Below are positions 1 through 7,028 of a stretch of 36,099 nucleotides of DNA, piece by piece. The stretch is from contig NZ_FNGO01000025.1 in NCBI RefSeq assembly GCF_900103135.1, forward strand, positions 1 to 36,099. Reading direction: 5' to 3'. Position numbers and translations under genes: made by a program. Below the pieces are notes generated by a model that was given only the letters and a program-made list of their open reading frames with translations, had not been told where the DNA came from and did no database searches. The stretch's first letter is position 1, and every line of letters begins with the position of its first letter. Source of the stretch: Halarsenatibacter silvermanii. Its GTDB lineage: Bacteria; Bacillota; Halanaerobiia; Halanaerobiales; Halarsenatibacteraceae.

Positions 1-2
1 AT

Positions 3-218
3 GAGGAAGGTCTGCAGCCTCCTGATATAGCCCGTAAGACCAATCATTCGCAGCAGGCTGTTGATAGATACATCAAAGACTATGAAAGAGTGAAATTTCT
101 TGTCAGAAGAGGTATTGAACCCGCGCAAATACAGCATATGACTGGCAGAGGTAAATCAGTAATTGAGCAGTATATTGAGATTATAGAGCATTATCATCCC
201 GATAATGGCAATGATTAA
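3..218 (+). CDS. DUF1670 family protein, C-terminal part (5' end outside window)
   Basis: The reading frame is open from the window edge to a TAA at 216-218 and gives 71 residues. The segment with 'ARKTNHSQQAVDRYIKDYER', 'FLVRRGIEPAQI' and 'MTGRGKSVIEQYIEI' matches what I know of the DUF1670 C-terminus: two helix-turn-helix-like segments read as 'has it been seen, how often, which choice'. The family has no established function. Its members are often multicopy in anaerobes and archaea, which suggests mobility, but that is inference. A perfect palindrome lies 27 bp downstream and a truncated helicase faces it, so this may be one end of an inserted element. The start codon and N-terminus cannot be seen. 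Confidence 0.6.
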   Translation, partial: EEGLQPPDIARKTNHSQQAVDRYIKDYERVKFLVRRGIEPAQIQHMTGRGKSVIEQYIEIIEHYHPDNGND

Positions 219-245
219 GAAGAAAGTTAATTCGATCTTCAGATT

Positions 246-273
246 TTCATCAGGGGGTTAACCCCCTGATGAA
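246..273. repeat. 28-bp perfect palindrome
   Basis: Fourteen bases are followed directly by their exact reverse complement, centred on GGGGGTTAACCCCC with flanking TTCATCA/TGATGAA arms. Neither strand has a run of T after the stem, so it is not a standard intrinsic terminator. It lies between the DUF1670 stop and the broken helicase. It could be a terminal or subterminal hairpin of a mobile element, a protein-binding site, or a factor-dependent terminator for the DUF1670 gene. Confidence 0.85.
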
Positions 274-326
274 CCAGTCAACACCGTACAACCACGTCTA
301 ACCGCGGAACAGGGCGGACAAATGTC

Positions 327-1610
327 CTAAGTGTAATTATTTAAATTTTCCACATTCTTATCAATCACCCTATTATTCTTGTCCAAATTGACCTTCCTTG
401 TTTGTTTAGAACTCTGAGCTATCTGCCTCAGGGTATTGTAAACATGGTTTCGGGCTTCATGTTTTTTGGTGCCACTACCTCCTACCATCACTGTTAGAAA
501 GTCTAATTCTAGATCTTTTAACATATCATAAACTACTTCCAAAGCAACCCTTTTTTCACAGACCAAAAGTATTTTTTCATTTTCTTTTAAAGAATCCCCG
601 ATTAAATTTACTATAGTCTGAGATTTGCCTGTACCGGGAGGCCCCTGAACTACCAAGGCCTTAGATTTTCTTGATTGAAGAAGTACTTCTTCCTGCGTAA
701 CATCAGCTGGTAAAATTTTAAGACGTTCTTTTTCCTTATAGTCATCTACATTTTTCACTTCTTCAGTTACAACTTTACTGATGGTCTCATTTTTATAATT
801 TCCCAGAATATGTTTGATCAGTTCTGGTAATTGTCCTTGATCATTATAATCTTTTATCCCAATCAGGTCATTAACTAGAGAATTTTTACCCTGAGGAAAA
901 TGCCCTAATATTGCATAGGGTTTTAAAATTAGCGAACTCTGATTATTAATTTTATCCGGAGTTTCATCTCTTGGAATTTCTGGAAACTCTTCAATTTCTT
1001 CATTCAAAACATTCCAGTTATCTATTAATTCATTGGGAAAATAGTTCTTTATTTCATGCCAGAATTGCTCAGGATTTTCGACTACTTCTTGAGCCTCCCA
1101 TTCAGGAACTTCTTCTGGTTCGAACTCTATTCCTAACTCTTGCTGCAAAGTAATTAAAAGAGCCAAATTAACATTTATCTCAGCATTTTTGTCTATATTA
1201 AATACCCAGTTGTTTATCTTATTATCATTTTTTACTAACTCTAGCTCCACTGGAGTCAAAACTAAGGGGCCTCTATACCAATCCCCTAACCAACCTTCAA
1301 AAAATGGAAAACCCACGGCCAAAGGTGACAAACCTGTTTCTTCCCTTCTAGTATTACTATTTTTTCTTATTTTTTTCAATTTATAAGAAAATTTATTATC
1401 CCCATCTCTAATACTTCCATTAGTTAAATCATATTCATCTGGTTTACATTTATATAATGCATTAATTAATTTATTTGCCGAAAGACTTCCATTAACAAGA
1501 TCAAAATCCTTATATCTCCTGATTCTTCTCATTAAAAGTGAATTATCTCTTCTATTGACCTTAGTTGCATTTTTTATTAAAAGATTTAATACTTCTTTAT
1601 CTCCACTCAT
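327..1610 (-). pseudogene. DUF4011-type superfamily I helicase/AAA_11 protein, 3'-truncated
   Basis: The 427-residue product has the N-terminal layout of DUF4011-type helicases: a segment around residues 95-125 with 'GFPFFEGWLGDWYRGPLVL', then a Walker A GPPGTGKS at 323-330 and the following 'ILLVCEKRVALEVV' strand. Family members usually continue for several hundred to a thousand residues with Walker B, helicase motifs III-VI and often a C-terminal nuclease. None of that is present: the frame stops at a TAG about 100 residues after Walker A. The ATG has a good upstream AAAGGAG. The last residues still look like family sequence, so the cut is probably at about position 330, where DUF1670-side DNA begins. 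The product could bind a nucleotide but cannot be a working helicase. The gene is AT-rich compared with 2.5-6.7 kb. Confidence 0.7.
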
Positions 1611-1639
1611 CTTTAACTCCTTTCAGCTAATTAATCTTT

Positions 1640-1876
1640 TTATTGATACATTATATATTTATAATGCACATAATCAACCAACCCATAATGATCACGGTGA
1701 GAATGAGATAGCAATACCCCCGCAAATTTCCGATCATTATCCGCTTTTGCTTCTGAAAACTCATAAAGATATTTTATATCGGGCAGTACACCTTCCTCAA
1801 CTAAATCTGCTTCTGGAAGCTCTTTATATCTGAGGCTCCTGCATAATTTCCAGCCCTTGATCACCTGGCAAACCAC
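1640..1876 (-). pseudogene. metallo-beta-lactamase fold hydrolase fragment
   Basis: The 78-residue frame contains 'VLLSHSHRDHYGLVDY', the HxHxDH zinc-binding signature of MBL-fold hydrolases. It is preceded by 'LPEADLVEEGVLPDI', which resembles the substrate loop of soluble MBL proteins. Both the N-terminal beta strands and everything after the HxHxDH motif (the further zinc ligands) are missing. The stop comes 14 residues after the motif, following AT-rich sequence. No convincing ribosome site precedes it. It is best read as the decayed core of a gene normally near 300 residues. Confidence 0.6.
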
Positions 1877-2050
1877 TTTGCTTTATATGTTTCAGCCATT
1901 ATTGTCATGATAGTGATCTTATACGATATCTATCAACTGATAACAAGAGAAACCATTAAAAATGCTTCACCCCAAAATTCTTATAAAATAGCAAACAAAA
2001 CCAAAAACAAGAAGGGGTAAAATATACTATTATTTTATTTTCAACAGAGA

Positions 2051-2097
2051 ATGCTGTTTCCCCTGCATGAAATTTTAGAATTGGAGGCTCGAAATAA
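2051..2097 (+). repeat. degenerate 47-bp repeat, copy A
   Basis: This stretch matches 18274-18320 at 34 of 47 positions without gaps by hand alignment. It includes an exact shared GTTTCCCCTGCA. In both copies it begins with an ATG and reads M-x-F-P-L-x-x-I-x-x-L-x-A-R-N-K before the frames end. I do not recognise the protein. Both copies lie in gene-free DNA and look like the start of the same decayed gene or mobile element. Confidence 0.45.
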
Positions 2098-2376
2098 GAA
2101 TTACTGGCTTCGGATCTGACGCAAAACTTTTGAGCAATATGGTTCTGTAGTGAGCCGAGATTTTCGTGTGATAGTACCTTCTTTCAGGCGTTTCCTTTTC
2201 GAGAACCTCGGCTTTATCGATTAAATTTAATACCTTTTTGATCATAGACTTTTTTTGTACGCCCACGCCATCTCCAACAGCCTGAAATAGGCGTTAAGCC
2301 CTGGGCCATCAGGATCATCATCAGCCCCGCGGTTAAAGTCGAAACCGTGATAGAATAGAATCGTTACAATAAGAAA
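2075..2376 (-). pseudogene. unrecognised protein remnant with probable frameshift at an A7 run
   Basis: Two abutting frames read like one protein. The first (2376 to 2242) includes 'FYHGFDFNRGADDD', 'GLNAYFRLLEMAWAYKKS' and then stops. The second (2266 to 2075) includes 'IKKVLNLIDKAEVLEKETPE' and 'YYHTKISAHYRTILLKSF'. They meet at a run of seven A on the coding strand (2250-2256), a typical slippage site; a one-base change there would join them. Neither half has a clear ribosome site and I do not recognise the family. Sixteen bases of this remnant (ATCGATTAAATTTAAT) recur near 6815, next to another possible coding scrap. The rest of the gene-free stretch 1877-2502 holds only the repeats and operator-like sites listed here. 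Confidence 0.35.
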
Positions 2377-2410
2377 TCAATGGCAGGAATTAGTATCATC
2401 ATCTATAATT

Positions 2411-2457
2411 ATGATAGTATAGTATCATTAATTTAAATCTAAAATCAAATTGATTTT
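2411..2457. promoter_or_regulatory. operator-like palindromes upstream of the c-di-GMP gene
   Basis: Two symmetric sites sit 45-90 bp before the TTG start at 2503. At 2411-2428 the arms ATGATA and TATCAT flank six bases. At 2441-2457 the arms AAAATCAA and TTGATTTT flank one base and match perfectly. The first resembles the tandem ATAGTATCATG units at 6916-6937. No convincing -35/-10 pair could be placed, so the promoter itself is not called. Confidence 0.35.
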
Positions 2458-2502
2458 TATCGATAAATTGACAGGCTCAATATAGAGCAGGGGGGTTAAT
2501 CA

Positions 2503-5067
2503 TTGACCGAAGCAGCCGGTGGTGTCAGAACATATAATCTGGACTTAAATAATGAAACTCAACACTTGCTGAATTCAATTTCTCAGGGTGCCGCGATACT
2601 GGGAGGAAAAGGTACTATAAAAGCCGTAAATACTTCCTGGCAGCAGCTAGCAGAAAAGTGTGAGGAAAGTCAATTCGGTCTGGAACTGGGGAATGATTTC
2701 CTCCAGTCCGTTGACCAGTTCAGTGAGAGCAGTTCAACAAATACCCGCCGGTTAAAGGAAAAGATCGAGGCGGTTCTGGCGGGCAGATCTCCCCAGTACT
2801 CTCTGAAATACTCATTGCTAACCTCGGAGAAAAAATGCTGGTACAGGATGAAGCTGAATAGATACCAAAATGGAGCACTTGTTCTGCAGGAAAATATCAC
2901 CGAACAGATGCTGGAGAAACTGTGGTATCAACCCCTCTTCGATAAGAACGGTGAGGCGATAGCAGTTCTGGATGAGAACACAGAGATTATTAATATCAAT
3001 GAACAATTTAAAGAGAAGTTCAAATATGATTTAGAAGAAGTTGCAGGTAAAAAGCTCGATAAAGTACTGGAACGGGGCAAAGCCGACAGTGCGGACAGGG
3101 ATATGACAAGTAAAGTGCTGGATGAAGAAAAAACAATCCAGAAAGGAATCCGGTACGAAAGAGATGGCAGCCCACGGGAATATCGGATCAAAGAAGTTCC
3201 CGTAAAAATAGAAGAGGAAATAAAGGGTATCTATGTTATCTTTGAAGATATCACCATCAGAAAGGAAAAACAACGCCAGCTGCAGAAAAACAAAGAGAGA
3301 CTGGAAATCACACTTAAATCAATAGGTGATGGCGTCATAGCAACAGATAAAGCCGGAAGGGTGGATCAGATGAATGATGTTGCCGAAGAGCTTACTGGCT
3401 GGTCCCTGGAAAAAGCAGAAGGCAGACCGCTGACAGAAATATTTAACATAGTCAACTCCCATACAGGTCAACCGGTGGAAAACCCGGTGAAAGAGGTCCT
3501 GAATTCAGGCATAAAAGTGGGGCTGGCCAACCATACAATGTTGATCTCCCGCGACGGCAGCGAATACCAGATCGCTGATTCTGCCGCTCCCATCCGGGAT
3601 AAAGAGGGGGAATTGAGCGGATGTGTGCTGACATTTCGCGATGTGACTGAAGAATACCGGATGCGGGAAGAGCTGAAAAAACGCGAGCAAAAGTATCATG
3701 GCATGATCGATAACTGCTTTGAAATGATATATCTGCACGATCTCCAGGGCAATATACTCGAGGTCAACCAGGCAGTTCTGGAAAAAATGGGATATGCACG
3801 GAAAGAAATAGAAGGTATGACAGTCTTCGATCTCCACCCCTCCCGGAAGGGCACCTATGATGAAGAAAAGATCATAAAACAGTGGAAAAATTGGGATGTA
3901 GGCCAAAGATTCCTCATGGAAAGAGAGCATATCCGAGCAGATGGAACCAGAATGCCCGTTGAAATTTCCACTGGTAAAGTCAAATTTGCCGGCAAAGAAC
4001 ATTTGATCGCCTTTGTGCGGGATATCAGCCAGCGCCGGGAAAGGGAAAAAAAGCTGGAATATCTGAGCCGCTATGACAGACTGACCGACCTCTATAACAG
4101 AAATCACATGGAGGAAAAGCTGGAAAGCCTGGACGAGAATGAACTGCCGGCCAGCCTGCTGATAATAGATATCAATGGCCTGAAAATAATAAATGATACC
4201 TACGGTCATGAAAAAGGTGATGAGCTGCTGGTTAAAACCTCCCGCCTTCTGCACAGGATATCACGAGAAAAGGATACACTCGCACGCTGGGCCGGAGATG
4301 AATTCGTTATTTTGCAGCCGAATACAGAGCTTGAGAAAGCCCAGGAATTCAGGGATAAAATCGAGCATAAGGCCCGGGAAATAGAGTCAGATATTCCCTT
4401 CTCAGTGGCTATAGGCGTCAGCTGCAAAACCAAAGCCGACGAAAGTATATTTTCCAGCCTGCATGAAGCCGAGAACAGCATGGATTATTATAAGCTCACC
4501 TCTGAAAAGAGCTCCCGCAATAAACTGCTGAGCAACCTCCTCAGCACACTGGAAGTTAAAAGCGATGAGACCAAAGAACACGCGGTCAGGATGTCGGATT
4601 ATGCCGTGCAGCTGGGAGAGCGGATCGGACTGAACCAGGATAAGATGAATAAACTGACACTGCTGGCCACACTGCACGATATCGGGAAGGTTACAATTTC
4701 GGAAGAGATACTGACCAAGCCGGGCGAGCTCAACGATGAAGAGTGGAAGATTATCAGGGATCATCCCCACAAGGGTTATTCCATCGCCTCCTCCACCGAC
4801 GAGTTCTCGACTGTAGCTGAGGGTATATTGTGTCACCATGAACGCTGGGATGGCGAAGGATATCCCCAGGGCCTCTCCGGCAAGGAGATCCCACTTCTAG
4901 CCCGGATAATTTCTATAGTTGACGCCTTCGATGTTATGACAAATGGCAGACCATATAAGGAGCCTCTGAGCGAGGAAGAAGCCCTTGAGGAGATAGAAAA
5001 CTGTGCCGGAACCCAGTTTGACCCGGTTCTGGCCGAAAAATTTGTGGACCTGAGGCGGGAAAGTTGA
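2503..5067 (+). CDS. PAS4-GGDEF-HD-GYP cyclic-di-GMP synthase/phosphodiesterase
   Basis: This cytoplasmic sensor of 854 residues has four PAS-type domains (about 15-130, 143-255, 268-385 and 394-515), a GGDEF domain (about 522-675) and an HD-GYP domain (about 680-850). The diguanylate cyclase signature is AGDEF at 597-601, a form usually still active, preceded five residues upstream by REKD, an RxxD product-inhibition site. The phosphodiesterase half is intact: H725-D726 in 'LHDIGK' and HHExxDGxGYP at 778-788. Both opposing activities are therefore predicted, with balance set by the PAS ligands or cofactors. No transmembrane segment is visible. TTG at 2503 is preceded by GGGGGG at 2490-2495. 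The GGDEF/HD-GYP half closely matches the gene at 34847, a likely paralogue. Confidence 0.93.
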   Translation: MTEAAGGVRTYNLDLNNETQHLLNSISQGAAILGGKGTIKAVNTSWQQLAEKCEESQFGLELGNDFLQSVDQFSESSSTNTRRLKEKIEAVLAGRSPQYSLKYSLLTSEKKCWYRMKLNRYQNGALVLQENITEQMLEKLWYQPLFDKNGEAIAVLDENTEIININEQFKEKFKYDLEEVAGKKLDKVLERGKADSADRDMTSKVLDEEKTIQKGIRYERDGSPREYRIKEVPVKIEEEIKGIYVIFEDITIRKEKQRQLQKNKERLEITLKSIGDGVIATDKAGRVDQMNDVAEELTGWSLEKAEGRPLTEIFNIVNSHTGQPVENPVKEVLNSGIKVGLANHTMLISRDGSEYQIADSAAPIRDKEGELSGCVLTFRDVTEEYRMREELKKREQKYHGMIDNCFEMIYLHDLQGNILEVNQAVLEKMGYARKEIEGMTVFDLHPSRKGTYDEEKIIKQWKNWDVGQRFLMEREHIRADGTRMPVEISTGKVKFAGKEHLIAFVRDISQRREREKKLEYLSRYDRLTDLYNRNHMEEKLESLDENELPASLLIIDINGLKIINDTYGHEKGDELLVKTSRLLHRISREKDTLARWAGDEFVILQPNTELEKAQEFRDKIEHKAREIESDIPFSVAIGVSCKTKADESIFSSLHEAENSMDYYKLTSEKSSRNKLLSNLLSTLEVKSDETKEHAVRMSDYAVQLGERIGLNQDKMNKLTLLATLHDIGKVTISEEILTKPGELNDEEWKIIRDHPHKGYSIASSTDEFSTVAEGILCHHERWDGEGYPQGLSGKEIPLLARIISIVDAFDVMTNGRPYKEPLSEEEALEEIENCAGTQFDPVLAEKFVDLRRES

Positions 5068-5258
5068 GGGTGTTCTTGCCCTGATTAAAAAGCAGCCCGA
5101 TAAAGATAAAGGGGAGTATCAGTGCCGCTTGCCTCTGGAGATTTAAATTATTTTATTGATATACTGGAGAATAGCTGATAAGAGAACTACTTTAACCAGG
5201 AGATTTCACCAATTCAGGACATTAAAAAAATATTTTATTATAGTTCTCGCCGGCAAAT

Positions 5259-6755
5259 TCACTCAAGGCATATCTCCCTGAATTCCTCCTGCAGGGCCGG
5301 ATGGCGGGGATATTCCTCCAGAATACCCTGGATATAACTATCCCACTTTCCCCTCTCGTTCAGCTGCTGACAGTATATATTCTTGATTTTCAGGGCAATT
5401 TCCGCTCCCCGGCGGTAGCTCTTTCTCTTTTTGGCATCGATATGGTTCTGGACGTTATCCTTATAGATTTTTATCATCTCGCGGGGGAATTTTTCATCCA
5501 GTATTTCATCCTCCTCCGCAGGAGCAATATCTTTTTCCTTTACCAGATGCAGAACTTTCTCGTACTCTTCCCTTTCATCATATATATCAGCCAGCACTGT
5601 ATAGCTATTTCTTTCTTTGAGATGCTCGATCATTCTGTTCTCTATTTCTTCTATATCTTCAGACCGGCAGTAATCCAGCACCTGGAAGAATTTCTCGCTG
5701 GTCGGGCTGTTTCTGAACTCCTGCAGATAAAATTTTAGTCCCCGCTCATAATCACCATTTTCAATATAATGATCTCTCAGATAGCTTATATTCTGACCGA
5801 CGCCCCATCCCCCGGCTTCAATACCTTTTTGAGCTGTCTCCACTGCTTTTCCGATTTCACCTTTTTCATCATAAAATTTTACCAGATCATAATAATCATG
5901 GCCGGTGTTCAGATGCTGCTGACGGAGCTCCAGATATCTTTCCTCATCCTCCAGCTCTTCCCGGTAGATCTGTATTATCCTCTCCTGGTGATAGCTGTCG
6001 TCTGACTGCTGCAGCAGATCAATTACCCTGTGCCAGTCCACCTCAGTCTCTGCCGCGGTGAAGGCCAGCTCCAGAGCAGCATCTATGAGACTGCAGTTGC
6101 CGGCCAGATGCTGGTCAACAAAATCCTCGATAATCTCCTGCCGCTGGCGGGCCGGAAAGTCGTGTTCCTGCAGCAGATTCATCATTTCATGTACAGATTC
6201 ATAGAATTCATCCGCCTCCAGCTCACTGCCGCCGCCATAATGATTGAACTCCTCGATGATGGCCAGAGCTTCCTGATGTAAAATCTCCAGCCTTTTCAAC
6301 CTGCTGTCAGCGGAGTTAAAACCCTGCTCCTCCACATAATCTGACAGCTCTCGCTCTATACCCTGCCTTTTAAGGGACACATCTGTCAGAAAGTCGATAA
6401 AATCTTCGCGTTCCATCTCCTCTGTCAGCTTTTCCAGCCTTTCCCTGATACCGGCTTTCTTTTTATCCGCACGAGTTATTCCCTCACCGCTGTGCAACCA
6501 GGTCAGGCCCACCGCTATTATATGCTTGCATATCCCACCCCAATCATAGGGGCAGCTGCAGTAATGATAGTAGGGGTCTTCAATATTGAGCTCCACCTCA
6601 TAAAAGGGATAGCTGTTACCGCTCACCTCAGCTATTAATTTATCTCCATCCAGCAAAACCTCCCGCACTCTATCACTTTGGTAATATCTCAGACCTTTAT
6701 CCCAGGATTGAGGCCTGGATAACTCCTTTAAATCTTCCCTGTCAAAACCCATCAT
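5259..6755 (-). CDS. SWIM zinc-finger protein with helical repeats
   Basis: The 498-residue product has an N-terminal SWIM zinc finger: C66-x-C68-x7-C76-x-H78 in 'CSCPYDWGGICKH'. The SWIM fold is a CxCx(n)CxH zinc site thought to bind DNA or protein. The rest is almost entirely charged alpha helix. The segment from about 285 to 420 has TPR-like pairs such as 'YDEKGEIGKAVETAQKGIEA' and 'YIENGDYERGLKFYLQ'. It resembles the stand-alone SWIM proteins of COG4715, whose function is unknown; some lie beside SNF2 helicases, but none is here. The ATG at 6755 follows AGGAGGCGG. It converges with the c-di-GMP gene at 2503, and its upstream region carries tandem 11-bp repeats. Confidence 0.85.
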   Translation of the reverse strand: MMGFDREDLKELSRPQSWDKGLRYYQSDRVREVLLDGDKLIAEVSGNSYPFYEVELNIEDPYYHYCSCPYDWGGICKHIIAVGLTWLHSGEGITRADKKKAGIRERLEKLTEEMEREDFIDFLTDVSLKRQGIERELSDYVEEQGFNSADSRLKRLEILHQEALAIIEEFNHYGGGSELEADEFYESVHEMMNLLQEHDFPARQRQEIIEDFVDQHLAGNCSLIDAALELAFTAAETEVDWHRVIDLLQQSDDSYHQERIIQIYREELEDEERYLELRQQHLNTGHDYYDLVKFYDEKGEIGKAVETAQKGIEAGGWGVGQNISYLRDHYIENGDYERGLKFYLQEFRNSPTSEKFFQVLDYCRSEDIEEIENRMIEHLKERNSYTVLADIYDEREEYEKVLHLVKEKDIAPAEEDEILDEKFPREMIKIYKDNVQNHIDAKKRKSYRRGAEIALKIKNIYCQQLNERGKWDSYIQGILEEYPRHPALQEEFREICLE

Positions 6756-6915
6756 ATCCGCCTCCTGCCTGTGTTTTAGACTCTATTTATCCTGCTTTTT
6801 TCAGGGGAATCATCGATTAAATTTAATGCTCTTTTTCTCGGCCGGTGTCATGAATCCTATAACGCCATAAATTACTATCAGGCATTATTTTCACCTCAAA
6901 AACTGCGCTTTTATA

Positions 6916-6937
6916 ATAGTATCATGATAGTATCATG
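6916..6937. repeat. two tandem 11-bp units (ATAGTATCATG)
   Basis: Two exact copies of ATAGTATCATG lie head to tail, so identical bases recur about one helical turn apart; the junction also contains the palindrome TATCATGATA. The site is about 160 bp upstream of the SWIM gene start and beyond the 3' end of the McrC-like gene. This arrangement is typical of cooperative regulator binding. A similar site occurs at 2411-2428. On the minus strand it precedes GAGGTG and an ATG with a 20-codon frame, which could be a leader or debris. Confidence 0.45.
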
Positions 6938-7028
6938 CTCTTTAAGATCATCAATTCCAATTTGATAGGCAGAATATATCTTAAATCAACTAAAATTTTC
7001 GTGCCAGCAACAAATAAAAAATTAAATT

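Noticed and set aside
3505-4254. 249-codon open frame on the minus strand inside the PAS-GGDEF gene
   Set aside because: It lies antisense to a frame with four PAS domains and clear motifs. Its product is hydrophobic and His/Phe-rich with no recognisable domain, as expected of a shadow.
5068-5160. Short plus-strand stretch 'LIKKQPDKDKGEYQCRLPLE' after the c-di-GMP gene
   Set aside because: Too short, no start or ribosome site and no recognised family; at most debris.
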